Positions 11,867-19,991 are shown, counted from the first letter of the stretch. The stretch is 64,000 bases of DNA from Actinomadura parmotrematis (GCF_019458805.1 NZ_JAIBOA010000007.1:62001-126000), one strand, 5' to 3'. The notes: generated by a model from the letters alone, not told the origin. Translations and numbers: made by a program.

Positions 11867-12241
11867 GTGGGTAGTGGCAACGCGATTCGGGGCAGCCGTG
11901 TCGGGGCCGGCCCGATGGGGGAGGCCGAGCGCGGCGACGCGGCCCCCCGCGTCTGGGTGACCTTCTACTGCGCCAACCGGCACGAGACCCGGCCGAGCTT
12001 CGCGACCGACGTCGCGGTGCCGGACACCTGGGACTGCCCGCGCTGCGGGTTCCCCGCCGGGCAGGACAAGGACAGCCCGCCGGCGCCGCCGAAGACCGAG
12101 CCCTACAAGACGCACCTCGCCTACGTGAAGGAGCGGCGCAGCGACGCCGACGGCGAGGCGATCCTGGAGGAGGCGCTCGCCAAGCTCCGGGAGAAGCGCC
12201 GCCTGGTCAAGAAGGCCATGGAGGCGGCGGCCCGGGGCTGA
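11867..12241 (+). CDS. rbpA: RNA polymerase-binding protein RbpA
   Basis: RbpA binds the principal sigma factor and stabilises open complexes in actinobacteria. The 124-residue protein has the N-terminal GSGNAIRGSRVGAGPMGE tail. A core follows with Cys35, His39, Cys57 and Cys60 (YCANRH, DCPRCG), the likely zinc ligands of S. coelicolor RbpA. The C-terminal sigma-interaction domain contains THLAYVKERRSDADGEAILEEAL. The GTG start is supported by CGAGGAG about 10 bases upstream. A perfect hairpin follows the stop. Confidence 0.95.
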   Translation: MGSGNAIRGSRVGAGPMGEAERGDAAPRVWVTFYCANRHETRPSFATDVAVPDTWDCPRCGFPAGQDKDSPPAPPKTEPYKTHLAYVKERRSDADGEAILEEALAKLREKRRLVKKAMEAAARG

Positions 12242-12259
12242 CCCCGAGGACGCCGCACC

Positions 12260-12291
12260 CGGCCCCGGTCCCCGCGCGGGGACCGGGGCCG
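12260..12291. terminator. Perfect 14-bp hairpin between convergent rbpA and acyltransferase genes
   Basis: CGGCCCCGGTCCCC (12260-12273) pairs perfectly with 12278-12291 around a GCGC loop. There is no T run, but the position between two convergent stop codons (12241 and 12300) fits a bidirectional terminator. Confidence 0.75.
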
Positions 12292-12299
12292 CGGCGTCT

Positions 12300-13601
12300 C
12301 TAGGTGAGGCGCCGCGCCACCCGGTGCCCGAGGTTCTGCATGGGCCGCTCGACGGCCCGGTAGGTCAGGTAGGCCGCCGGGAGCAGCAGCAGCGGGAACG
12401 CCAGCACCATCAGAGGCCGCTCCTCGGCGGGCTTGTAGAAGGTCGTGAGCGCCGCGAGCAGCACCGGGTGCAGCAGGTACACCGAGTAACTGACGACGCC
12501 GAGCCAGGTCAGCCAGCGCGGCATCGGGCGGTGCCGGAGCGCCATCCCGGCGGCGAACAGCAGCGCGGCGAGGACCACCGCGCTCGCCCACGCCCGCTTG
12601 GCGCCCCAGTCGGTCACGCCGGGCCCCCAGGACCGGTTGGCGTACAGGCCGAGGCCGACCGCGGCGGCGAGGACGGCGCCCGCGGCGCCGAGCGCGGTGC
12701 GCCACTGCAGCTGGCCGTGCTCGGCCCGGTACAGGGCGGTGCCGGTGAACATCACCGCCAGGATGATCAGACCCTCCCAGGTCGCGGCCCGGCTGTTCAG
12801 CACGGTGAGCGCGACCGCGAGGACGGCGCCGAGGATCGCGCCCGCGCGGGCGAGGACGGGCCGGCGGGTGCAGGCGAGGCCGACCGCGACGGCCATCACC
12901 GCCGCCGCGCCGACCACGGTCCGGTTCACCCCGGCCCGCACCGACACCTCCGCGCCCCAGGCGACCGTGACGAGCAGCACGGCGAGCGCGGTGAGCGCGA
13001 CCGCGACCCCCGCCGACCGGCGGTGCAGGCCCGCCGCGAACAGCCCGGCGACCAGCAGGTAGAACGCCATCTCGTAGGACAGCGTCCAGATCACGTAGAC
13101 GCCGTTCGGGACGGCCAGCATGTCCTGCAGCATCGTGGCGTGCGCCAGAAAGGTGATCACCGCGGGCTGGTCGCCGCCCGCGCCGTTCAGCCGGTTGCCG
13201 CCGGCGGCGACGAGGACGACGCCGGCGGCGAGGACGGCGAGCAGCAGCGGGTAGATGCGGAACGCCCGGCTGATCCAGAAGCGCCGCAGGTCGCCGCGCC
13301 GCTCCAGCGACGCCGGGATGATGTACCCGCTGACCAGGAAGAACACCAGGACGCCGAAGGTGCCGGGGTCGAACCACTCGGTCAGCCGCATCCGGCTGCC
13401 CGGCATGTAGTTGCCCGCGGCGTGGTGCAGCGCGACGACCAGGGCCGCGACGCCGCGCAGGGCGTCCAGCCAGCCGAGCCGGGCCGTCGAGACGGGCCGG
13501 GCGGGGGCGGGCGGTTCCCCTGGGGGCGGGGCGGAGGGGGTAGGCGGCGGGGTGGACGGGGTGGGCGCGGCTTCGGCCGCCGGCGTGTGTCCTGTGAGCA
13601 T
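12300..13601 (-). CDS. OafA/YrhL-type membrane acyltransferase (acyltransferase 3 family)
   Basis: These integral membrane enzymes O-acylate polysaccharides, lipids or antibiotics. The 433-residue protein has a Pro/Ala-rich cytoplasmic N-terminal tail (about 1-40), then the family start RLGWLDALRGVAALVVALHH with the conserved Arg and His. About ten membrane segments follow. Other family landmarks are FFLVSGYIIPASLERRGDLRRFWISRAFRIYP and the late VSYSVYLLHPVLL. The ATG at 13601 has no good ribosome site. Homology begins only near residue 41, so a start within the Pro-rich tail is possible. The acceptor is unknown. Confidence 0.85.
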   Translation of the reverse strand: MLTGHTPAAEAAPTPSTPPPTPSAPPPGEPPAPARPVSTARLGWLDALRGVAALVVALHHAAGNYMPGSRMRLTEWFDPGTFGVLVFFLVSGYIIPASLERRGDLRRFWISRAFRIYPLLLAVLAAGVVLVAAGGNRLNGAGGDQPAVITFLAHATMLQDMLAVPNGVYVIWTLSYEMAFYLLVAGLFAAGLHRRSAGVAVALTALAVLLVTVAWGAEVSVRAGVNRTVVGAAAVMAVAVGLACTRRPVLARAGAILGAVLAVALTVLNSRAATWEGLIILAVMFTGTALYRAEHGQLQWRTALGAAGAVLAAAVGLGLYANRSWGPGVTDWGAKRAWASAVVLAALLFAAGMALRHRPMPRWLTWLGVVSYSVYLLHPVLLAALTTFYKPAEERPLMVLAFPLLLLPAAYLTYRAVERPMQNLGHRVARRLT

Positions 13602-13809
13602 ATGAACGCGGGGAGCGGGGTCGCTTTCGGATCGGTGGAGGGGGTTCCGGCCACCGAGTCTAGGGCGAACGGATGAAGTCCCGATGAGAGGCGGGGCCAC
13701 CGTCCGGTGAACGGTGCGCGGCGGGCCGGTCGCCGAATATTCTTCGACGGGGGCGCCGTCCGGGCCGCGCGCGGCGGCCCGGTGTTCGGCGCGGCGAACG
13801 GAGGACCCG

Positions 13810-14301
13810 ATGGACGCGGTGGACCAGGCGATCCTGCGCCGGCTGCAGCGCGACGGCCGGCAGACCAACCGCGAGCTGGCCGAGGCGGTCGGCATCGCGC
13901 CCTCGACGGCGCTGGAGCGCACCCGGGCGCTGCGGGCCCGCGGGGTGATCACCGGCGTGCACGCGGTCGCCGACCTGGAGGCGCTCGGCCGCGGCGTGCA
14001 GGCGCTCATCTCCATCCGGATCCGCCCGCAGTCGCGGGAGGCGATCGAGGCGGCCCGCGACAGCCTGGCCGCGCTGCCCGAGACCGTCGGGGTGTTCGTC
14101 GTCACCGGCAACGAGGACGTGCTCGTGCACATCGCCGTGCCGAGCACCGCCTACCTGCGGGACTTCGTGCTCGACCGGCTGGCCCGGCGCAAGGAGTACG
14201 TGGACGTGCGGACGATCGTCGTCTACGACCACGTCGCGCCCGCCGAGCAGACCGAACTTCCTGCGGACGGTTCGGCGTCGGGGCGAACGTCGCGCGGCTG
14301 A
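13810..14301 (+). CDS. Lrp/AsnC-family transcriptional regulator
   Basis: This 163-residue regulator has an N-terminal winged helix-turn-helix (DQAILRRLQRDGRQTNRELAEAVGIAPSTALERTRAL, split here by family convention at about residues 5-50) and a C-terminal RAM domain (about 65-140) that usually binds an amino acid. The ATG at 13810 follows GGAGGA, which rules out the longer frame upstream. Two 22-bp direct repeats and an EamA exporter gene lie immediately downstream in the same direction. This resembles LysG/LysE-like regulator-exporter pairs. Confidence 0.88.
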   Translation: MDAVDQAILRRLQRDGRQTNRELAEAVGIAPSTALERTRALRARGVITGVHAVADLEALGRGVQALISIRIRPQSREAIEAARDSLAALPETVGVFVVTGNEDVLVHIAVPSTAYLRDFVLDRLARRKEYVDVRTIVVYDHVAPAEQTELPADGSASGRTSRG

Positions 14302-14322
14302 GAGTTTCCTGAGAGCCCGCCG

Positions 14323-14374
14323 GCCGAAGAAGTGGCGGCTCGGATCGGCCGTGCCGAAGCAATGACGGCTCGAA
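14323..14374. promoter_or_regulatory. Two 22-bp direct repeats, candidate Lrp operator
   Basis: The segments 14323-14344 (GCCGAAGAAGTGGCGGCTCG...) and 14353-14374 (GCCGAAGCAATGACGGCTCG...) match at about 18 of 22 positions. They are exactly 30 bp apart, close to three helical turns. They lie between the Lrp gene and the -10 element of the exporter, where an activator would bind. Confidence 0.55.
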
Positions 14375-14397
14375 GCGCATCCGGGCGGACGTTTCCT

Positions 14398-14403
14398 TAG
14401 CGT
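14398..14403 (+). promoter_or_regulatory. -10 element of a leaderless exporter transcript
   Basis: TAGCGT ends seven bases before the ATG at 14411, so transcription should begin at or next to the start codon. There is no TTGACA-like -35, which suits an activator-dependent promoter using the repeats just upstream. Confidence 0.5.
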
Positions 14404-14410
14404 CATCGTC

Positions 14411-15442
14411 ATGGAGCGACGTAACGACGTCCCCGGGGTGCTGCTCGTGCTGGCGTCCGGGGTGCTGTGGGGGACGGTGGGCCCGGCCCGCGAGCTGATG
14501 GCCTCGGGTGCGGGGGCCGCCGCGATCGGCGGTGCGCGGATCTTCTCGGGCGGGCTGGTCCTCGCCCTCGCGGTCCTGGTGATCAGGCCGCGCGCCTTCC
14601 GGGCCCTCGGCCGCCCGGCCCGGGGCCCGCTGCTCGCGGCGGCCACCGCCACCGGGATCTTCCAGCCGGCCTTCCTCGGCGCCGTCGGGCGGACGGGCGC
14701 GGCGCTCGCGACGGCGGTGGCGTTCGGGCTCGTCCCGGTCGCCACCGGCCTCTGCGAGAGCGCGGTGCTCGGCACCCGGCCGTCGCGCCGCTGGTGGGCC
14801 GCGACGGCCTGCGCCGTCGCGGGCTGCGTCCTGCTGGTGCTGCCCGGCGGGCACACCCGCCCGGACCCGCTGGGCGTCGCGCTCGGCGCGGTCGCCGCGC
14901 TCTGCTTCGGCGTGTACACCGTGTCGGCCAAGGCGCTGGCGGGCCGTCTCGGCGCCGGCGCGGACGGCATGGCCGCGACGCTGGCGGCGGTCGCGGTGAC
15001 GCTGCTGCTCGGCGGCGCCGTCCTGCTGCCCTGGACGGCGGCCGCCGCGCCCGCGCTGGCCGCGCCCCGGTCCGCCGCGCTGATCGCCTGGCTCGGGCTC
15101 GCCACCACCGCCCTCGGCTACACCTGCTTCATCGCGGGCCTGCACCGCGTGAGCGCGGCCACCGCCGGGACGCTCAGCCTCGCCGAACCGCTGGTGTCGG
15201 CCGCGCTCGCCCTCGCCGTCCTGCACGAGCGGCCCTCCCCGGCGGCCGCCGCGGGCGCGGTGCTGCTGCTCGCCGGGCTCGCCGCCGTGTCCGTCCCGGC
15301 CCCGGCCGCTATGCTGGGCCGCACGCGACTGGCGCAGTCAAGGTGGACTCGACCACCGGGGAGCGACCCACGACCGGACACCGCGCGCCTGGGTGAACGG
15401 CACCCCTTGCCGGGGGTGCCCGCAGGCGAGCCCCCGGCGTGA
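14411..15442 (+). CDS. EamA/DMT-superfamily transporter (amino-acid or metabolite exporter)
   Basis: The first 300 residues form two EamA repeats with about ten membrane helices (GVLLVLASGVLWGTVGPAREL at the start; ALIAWLGLATTALGYTCFIAGLHRV and SLAEPLVSAALALAVLHE in the second repeat). This is the RhtA/YdcZ-like exporter type. The membrane domain ends near AAVSVPAPAA. The last 40 or so residues are hydrophilic and encoded entirely by the ZTP riboswitch and the glyA leader, so they are probably a read-through tail without function. The upstream Lrp-type regulator suggests amino-acid-responsive export. The substrate is unknown. Confidence 0.85.
   Translation: MERRNDVPGVLLVLASGVLWGTVGPARELMASGAGAAAIGGARIFSGGLVLALAVLVIRPRAFRALGRPARGPLLAAATATGIFQPAFLGAVGRTGAALATAVAFGLVPVATGLCESAVLGTRPSRRWWAATACAVAGCVLLVLPGGHTRPDPLGVALGAVAALCFGVYTVSAKALAGRLGAGADGMAATLAAVAVTLLLGGAVLLPWTAAAAPALAAPRSAALIAWLGLATTALGYTCFIAGLHRVSAATAGTLSLAEPLVSAALALAVLHERPSPAAAAGAVLLLAGLAAVSVPAPAAMLGRTRLAQSRWTRPPGSDPRPDTARLGERHPLPGVPAGEPPA
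15310..15315 (+). promoter_or_regulatory. Probable -10 element of the glyA transcript
   Basis: TATGCT lies inside the 3' coding part of the exporter gene. It would start transcription near 15321, exactly at the 5' edge of the riboswitch aptamer. The -35 region is not convincing. Confidence 0.45.
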
Positions 15443-15458
15443 CGTCGCGGAGGACGCC
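15316..15458 (+). promoter_or_regulatory. ZTP (pfl) riboswitch and expression platform controlling glyA
   Basis: ZTP riboswitches sense ZMP/ZTP, signals of 10-formyl-THF shortage, and turn on one-carbon genes. The conserved core blocks are present in order: CGACTGGCG (15326-15334), the GGTGG/CCACC stem followed by CCGGGGAGCG (about 15342-15364), and CGCCTGGG (15386-15393). After the aptamer, hairpin A pairs GGCACCCC (15399-15406) with 15413-15420. Hairpin B pairs GCCGGGGG (15409-15416) with 15431-15438, so A and B exclude each other. A third stem, GGCGT/ACGCC (15436-15440 with 15454-15458), would enclose the GGAGG ribosome site and competes with B. glyA as the regulated gene fits the ligand. 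Confidence 0.88.
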
Positions 15459-16727
15459 GTGCACGATCCCGCCATCTCCCGCCTCCAGGCCGAGGACCCG
15501 CAGATCGCCGGGCTGGTCCAGGACGAGGCCCGCCGCCAGTTCGAGAAGATCCGCCTCATCGCCTCGGAGAACTACGTCTCCCCGGCGGTGCTGGAGGCGA
15601 CCGGCTCGGTCCTCACCAACAAGTACTCCGAGGGCTACGCCGGCCGCCGCTACTACGAGGGCCAGCAGAACGTCGACCCGATCGAGCTCCTGGCCGTCGA
15701 GCGCGCCAGGGACCTGTTCGGCGCCGAGCACGCCAACGTCCAGCCCTACTCCGGCTCGCCCGCCAACCTCGCCGTCTACCTGGCCTTCCTGGACCCCGGC
15801 GACAAGGTCATGGGCCTGTCGCTGCCGATGGGCGGCCACCTCACCCACGGCTGGTCGGTGTCGGCCACCGGCAAGTGGTTCACCCCCGTCCGCTACGAGG
15901 TGCGCGCCGACACCGGCCGCATCGACATGGACCAGGTCCGCGACCTGGCGCTGAAGGAGCGGCCCAAGCTGATCTGGTGCGGCGGCACCGCCGTCCCGCG
16001 CACCATCGACTTCCCGGCGTTCGCCGAGATCGCCCGCGAGACCGGCGCGGTCCTCGCCGCCGACATCGCCCACATCGCGGGCCTCGTCGCGGGCGGCGCG
16101 CACCCGTCCCCGGTCGGGCACGCCGAGGTCGTTACCACCACCACGCACAAGACGCTGCGCGGCCCGCGCGGCGCGATGATCCTGTCCACCGCCGAGCGCG
16201 CCGCCGCCGTCGACAAGGCCGTCTTCCCCGGCTTGCAGGGCGGTCCGCACGACCACACGACGGCCGCGATCGCGGTCGCGCTGAAGGAGGCCGCGGCGCC
16301 TGAGTTCGCCGCCTACGCCCACCGCATCGTCGCCAACGCCCGCGCGCTCGCCGCCGCGCTCGCCGAGCGCGGCTACGACCTGGTCTCCGGCGGCACCGAC
16401 AACCACCTGGTGCTCATCGACCTGACGAGCAAGGGCGTCGCGGGCAAGCCCGCCGCGCAGGCCCTGGACCGGGCGGGCGTCGAGCTGAACTACAACGCCG
16501 TCCCGTTCGACCCGCGCAAGCCCTTCGACCCCTCGGGCCTGCGCCTCGGCACCGCCGCGATCACCACCCGCGGCCTGGGCGAGGAGCAGATGCCGCGGAT
16601 CGCCGCCTGGATCGACGCGGTGGTCGCCGGGGTCGCCAAGGAGGACCGGGCGGTGGAGGCGCGCGTCGCCGCCGAGATCCGCGAGCTGCTCGCCGGCTAC
16701 CCGATGCCCGGCTGGTCCGCCGCCTAG
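15459..16727 (+). CDS. glyA: Serine hydroxymethyltransferase
   Basis: This PLP enzyme converts serine plus THF to glycine plus 5,10-methylene-THF, the main one-carbon source. The 422-residue protein has LIASENYVSPAVLEATGSVL, GYAGRRYYEG, and the PLP lysine Lys231 in VTTTTHKTLRGPRG. The GTG at 15459 follows GGAGGA at 15449-15454; the in-frame upstream extension overlaps the riboswitch and is rejected. It is preceded by a ZTP riboswitch. Its TAG stop overlaps the stop of the convergent methyltransferase gene (CTAG). Confidence 0.96.
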   Translation: MHDPAISRLQAEDPQIAGLVQDEARRQFEKIRLIASENYVSPAVLEATGSVLTNKYSEGYAGRRYYEGQQNVDPIELLAVERARDLFGAEHANVQPYSGSPANLAVYLAFLDPGDKVMGLSLPMGGHLTHGWSVSATGKWFTPVRYEVRADTGRIDMDQVRDLALKERPKLIWCGGTAVPRTIDFPAFAEIARETGAVLAADIAHIAGLVAGGAHPSPVGHAEVVTTTTHKTLRGPRGAMILSTAERAAAVDKAVFPGLQGGPHDHTTAAIAVALKEAAAPEFAAYAHRIVANARALAAALAERGYDLVSGGTDNHLVLIDLTSKGVAGKPAAQALDRAGVELNYNAVPFDPRKPFDPSGLRLGTAAITTRGLGEEQMPRIAAWIDAVVAGVAKEDRAVEARVAAEIRELLAGYPMPGWSAA

Positions 16728-17518
16728 CCGGCGGGTCGTGGCACGGGCCGCAGCACGGTGATCATCCGCCAGGCGTGCGGGTCGGTGAGGGCGACGTCGC
16801 CGAAGTCGCCGTACTGCGCGACGACCTCCAGGGCGCCCGACAGCCGGACGGCGGCGGCGAGCTCGGTCGCCGTCCAGAACCGGTAGGGCACCACGTCCTC
16901 GACGACGCGGGCGCCCGCCCCGGTGATCGTCATCGTGACGCGGTCGGCGGCGATCTGGGTGACCGGGTCCAGGCGGTCGTCCGGCTCGCCCCACCGGACG
17001 CTCGCCCGCACGCCCGGCCCCTCGACCGTCCAGGAGGTGGACACCGACGGAGCGTCCCCGATGCGGTCGCGCGGGTGCGCCATCTCGACGATGTAGAGGC
17101 CGCCGTCCGCCAGGTGGGCGGCGGCCCGGTCGAGGTGGGCGGTGAAGGCGTCCAGCGTCATCAGGTGCGAGGTGGAGTCCAGCATCGTGACGACGAGGTC
17201 GAAGCGGCGGGCCAGGGAGAAGGCCGTCATGTCGTCGCGCACGACCTCCAGCGCGACGCCGTCGGCGGCGGCCCGCTCGGCGGCGTAGGCGCACATCGCC
17301 GGATGCAGGTCCAGGGCGGTGGCGGCGACGCCGCGCCGGGCGAACTCGCGGGCGTGCTCGGCCGGGCCCGCCGCCAGCTCCAGCACCGACCGGACGGGCG
17401 GCGCCCCGTCCGGCCGGTGCCGCGCGCACCACGACAGCAGGACCGCCACCTCGGGCGGCACCTCGCGGAACGAGCAGGCCAGGTCGTAGGCGGCGGGGTC
17501 GTCGTAGATGCCGGTCAC
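16724..17518 (-). CDS. Class I SAM-dependent methyltransferase
   Basis: This 264-residue protein has a Rossmann-type SAM-binding core: motif I SVLELAAGPAEHAREFARRG (about residues 48-67), then ATALDLHPAMCAYA with the acidic ribose-binding Asp, and FDLVVTMLDSTSHL as motif IV. The C-terminal part is a beta-rich insert. The substrate is unknown. Its GTG overlaps the stop of the ACT-GNAT gene (GTGA), so the two are coupled. Confidence 0.8.
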   Translation of the reverse strand: MTGIYDDPAAYDLACSFREVPPEVAVLLSWCARHRPDGAPPVRSVLELAAGPAEHAREFARRGVAATALDLHPAMCAYAAERAAADGVALEVVRDDMTAFSLARRFDLVVTMLDSTSHLMTLDAFTAHLDRAAAHLADGGLYIVEMAHPRDRIGDAPSVSTSWTVEGPGVRASVRWGEPDDRLDPVTQIAADRVTMTITGAGARVVEDVVPYRFWTATELAAAVRLSGALEVVAQYGDFGDVALTDPHAWRMITVLRPVPRPAG

Positions 17519-18579
17519 CGGGACATCTTGCCAGCGCCTTCCGCGGGGGAGGGGACGGCGCGGCCGTCGAGGCGGAGCCGCACCTCCACGACGCCCGGCT
17601 CCTCGGTGCGGCGGGTGCGGCCGCCGAGGGACGTCAGCAGGCGCCGCATCCGGGCGTTCTCGCTGAACGCGGTCGCGCGCAGCTCGACGAGGCCGCGCTC
17701 GCGGCCGATCACCACGAGCAGCTCGGCGAGCGCGCGGCCGAGGCCGCGGCCCTGCCAGGCGTCCTCGACCAGGAACGCCAGCTCGGCGACGCCGGGGTCC
17801 AGCACGTGGATCAGGTGGGCCATCGCCAGCAGCGACCCGTCGGGGCCCTCGGCGACCAGCGTGAGGCCGTGCGCGGGGTCGCAGAACCGGTCGACGGCCC
17901 GCTGCGGCGGGAAGGGCTTGGCGCTGAAATACCGCATCCGGCGCGTCTCCAGCGAGCAGCGCTCGTGCATGGCGCGGACGGCGGCGGCGTCGCGCGCCTC
18001 GATCGGCCGGACCGCGATGTGGGTGCCGTCGCGCAGCGGCACCCGCCGCGAGGCCGGGCGGGGGCTGCCGGCGGGCAGCACGGCGCGCACGAGGGCGTCG
18101 GCGCGGGCGGCCTCGGTGGCGGTGAAGGGCAGGCCGGGACGGTGCAGCCGGATCGCGCGGCGGTGCCCGACGGGCACGGTCAGCGTTCCGTCGCCGTCGC
18201 CGTCGCCGTCGCCGATCGTCGTCCAGGCGGCGCCGTCGGCGCGCAGGAGTTCGGCGAGGGCGCCGGGCAAGGCGGCGGGCTCGGCGCGCAGCCGGGCGAC
18301 CAGCGACAGCGCCCGCGTGGTGTCGTCGACCAGCTCGCGGGGGCGGGCCGGGACGGCGACGGTGCGGACCCCGCCCGCCGCCTCCAGGCACGCGGCGAGC
18401 TCGGCGGCGCTCGCGCCGCCCGGCGGCACGTCCACCACGAACTCGTCCACCACCCCGTCGGTGCCGACCTGGACCGACAGGCCGAGGATGTTGGCGCCGC
18501 GCCGGGCCAGCGCGGCGGTGAGCACGGCCAGGCGGCCGGGCCGGTCCTCGATCTCGGTGCGGACGCGCAGCAGCGGCAT
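17515..18579 (-). CDS. ACT domain-GNAT fusion, amino-acid-regulated protein acetyltransferase type
   Basis: The N-terminal 75 residues form an ACT domain (LLRVRTEIEDRPGRLAVLTAAL, a ligand-binding fold). Residues about 190-330 form a GNAT domain with the acetyl-CoA loop VEDAWQGRGLGRALAELL. Actinobacterial proteins with this order (AAPat enzymes) acetylate lysines of enzymes such as acetyl-CoA synthetase and are switched by Asn or Cys binding to the ACT domain. That role is family knowledge applied here. The linker has a Gly-Asp run encoded by four GTCGCC units at 18190-18213. The gene is coupled to a methyltransferase. Confidence 0.82.
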   Translation of the reverse strand: MPLLRVRTEIEDRPGRLAVLTAALARRGANILGLSVQVGTDGVVDEFVVDVPPGGASAAELAACLEAAGGVRTVAVPARPRELVDDTTRALSLVARLRAEPAALPGALAELLRADGAAWTTIGDGDGDGDGTLTVPVGHRRAIRLHRPGLPFTATEAARADALVRAVLPAGSPRPASRRVPLRDGTHIAVRPIEARDAAAVRAMHERCSLETRRMRYFSAKPFPPQRAVDRFCDPAHGLTLVAEGPDGSLLAMAHLIHVLDPGVAELAFLVEDAWQGRGLGRALAELLVVIGRERGLVELRATAFSENARMRRLLTSLGGRTRRTEEPGVVEVRLRLDGRAVPSPAEGAGKMSR

Positions 18580-18689
18580 CGGACGCCCTCCGTTAAGGAT
18601 GGTGAGCAGGCGGTGTCCACTCTCGCCGAGAGGTGTTACGGAACCGCTACGTCACCATGATCTGAGGGTTTCACATAACGGACAGGGGG

Positions 18690-18718
18690 TTGAGACGGCG
18701 CCGCGCACCGCCTAGCGT
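18690..18718 (+). promoter_or_regulatory. Sigma-70-type promoter for a leaderless transcript
   Basis: TTGAGA (18690-18695) and TAGCGT (18713-18718) are separated by the optimal 17 bp. The GTG start at 18726 follows seven bases after the -10, so the mRNA should begin at the start codon. This is the best-matching housekeeping promoter in the window. Confidence 0.7.
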
Positions 18719-18725
18719 GCGGTAA

Positions 18726-19370
18726 GTGATCGACCCCCTGAGCGGTGACCACGGCAACGAGCACCGCCCGCAGCGGCTGCCCCTGCTGCCGCCCGGCATG
18801 CTGAGGGACGAGCAGCGCGCCGTCTACGACGCGGTCACCGGCGGCCCCCGCGCGGGCGGGCCCGCCCCCTTCGACGTCACCGACGGCGAGGGCCGCCTGC
18901 TCGGCCCGTTCAACGCGATGCTCTACAGCCCCGCCGTCGGGATGCCGCTCCAGGAGCTCGGCGCCGCGCTGCGCTTCCGCACCGGGTTCACCCGCCGCGA
19001 GCGCGAGATCGCCGTCCTGGTCGTCGCCCGGCACTGGCGCTCGGCGTTCGAGTGGTACGCCCACGAGCGGCTCGGCCGCCGCGCCGGCCTCACCGACGCC
19101 GAGATCGCCGCGCTGCGCGAGGGCCGCGTTCCGATGCTCGCCGACGTGCGCGAGCGCCTCGTCTGCGAGGCCGCCGCCCAGCTCACCGCCGACCGCGACC
19201 TCGGCGACGCCCTCTACAACGAGGCCGTCGCCACGCTCGGGCGCGCCGCGCTCGTCGAGCTCGTGTCCCTGGTCGGCTACTACGCGGCGCTCGCGCTGCA
19301 GATGAGGGTCTTCAGGACGGGCCTGCCGGAAGGAGAACCGGCCCCCGCCTGGGGTGAGGAGGGATCGTGA
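18726..19370 (+). CDS. Carboxymuconolactone decarboxylase/AhpD-family protein
   Basis: This 214-residue alpha-helical protein resembles the AhpD/CMD family: PFNAMLYSPAVGMPLQELGAALRF, then FTRREREIAVLVVARHWRSAFEWYAHERLGRR (interrupted by no gap; about residues 93-124). The usual peroxidase motif CXXC is replaced by Ser/Glu residues (RSAFEWYAH), so it follows the CMD-like branch rather than the AhpD thiol type. It is transcribed from a leaderless promoter and overlaps the next gene by four bases (GTGA). The substrate is unknown. Confidence 0.78.
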   Translation: MIDPLSGDHGNEHRPQRLPLLPPGMLRDEQRAVYDAVTGGPRAGGPAPFDVTDGEGRLLGPFNAMLYSPAVGMPLQELGAALRFRTGFTRREREIAVLVVARHWRSAFEWYAHERLGRRAGLTDAEIAALREGRVPMLADVRERLVCEAAAQLTADRDLGDALYNEAVATLGRAALVELVSLVGYYAALALQMRVFRTGLPEGEPAPAWGEEGS

Positions 19371-19936
19371 CCGAGGTGCTGCGCACGGGCAGGCTCGCCC
19401 TGCACCCGCTCGGCGCGGGCGACCACGCCGAGCTGCTCGCGCACTGGACGGGCCCGGTGGTGCGCCGCCACCTGTTCGACGACCTGCTGGTGTCGGCCGA
19501 GGAGATCAGCGAGATCATCGCGGGCAGCGAGCGGGACTTCCGCGTCGAGGGCTACGGCCTCTGGGCGCTCCGCTGGGCGCCCGGCGAGGGCCCCGACGAC
19601 GCCCCGGCCGGCGAGCTGATCGGCGTAGCCGGGCTGCGCGGCCACCACGGCACGGGCGGCCCCGACGGCGCCGACGCCGAGATCGTCTACAGCCTGGAGC
19701 CGGCCCGCTGGGGCCAGGGCCTCGCCGCCGAGGCCGCCGCCGCCGTCCTGGACTACGCCTTCGACGTGCTCGGGCTGCGCGGCGTCACCGCCGAGGTCGA
19801 CGCCGCCGGCACGGTGTCGGCCGAGGTCGCGCGCGCCGTCGGGATGACCGCGCGGCGCAGCGACCCCGACGGCACCGCGCACTACGCCGCCCACCGCGGC
19901 TCCTGGCACGGATCGCGTCGCCCCGTCCACGCCTGA
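19367..19936 (+). CDS. GNAT acetyltransferase, RimJ/RimL type
   Basis: This 189-residue acetyltransferase starts with the RimJ/L-like LRTGRLALHPLGAGDHAELLAHW. It has the acetyl-CoA-binding segment EPARWGQGLAAEAAAAVLDYAF near residues 108-130 and the typical VARAVGMTARRSD C-terminal segment. Its GTG overlaps the CMD-family stop, so the genes form an operon. The acceptor is unknown. Confidence 0.8.
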   Translation: MTEVLRTGRLALHPLGAGDHAELLAHWTGPVVRRHLFDDLLVSAEEISEIIAGSERDFRVEGYGLWALRWAPGEGPDDAPAGELIGVAGLRGHHGTGGPDGADAEIVYSLEPARWGQGLAAEAAAAVLDYAFDVLGLRGVTAEVDAAGTVSAEVARAVGMTARRSDPDGTAHYAAHRGSWHGSRRPVHA

Positions 19937-19991
19937 CGACAGATTCCGTCGCCTCTAGGCGAAATAGGGTGGAATACAGCAATATGTCGCC

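Noticed and set aside
15443..15458. Longer N-terminus of glyA starting at 15393
   Set aside because: It would translate the riboswitch expression platform, and the GTG at 15459 has a strong ribosome site and gives the family's normal length.
18190..18213. Four GTCGCC units as a microsatellite phase switch
   Set aside because: The unit is 6 bp, so copy-number change keeps the frame. It simply encodes a Gly-Asp linker in the ACT-GNAT protein.
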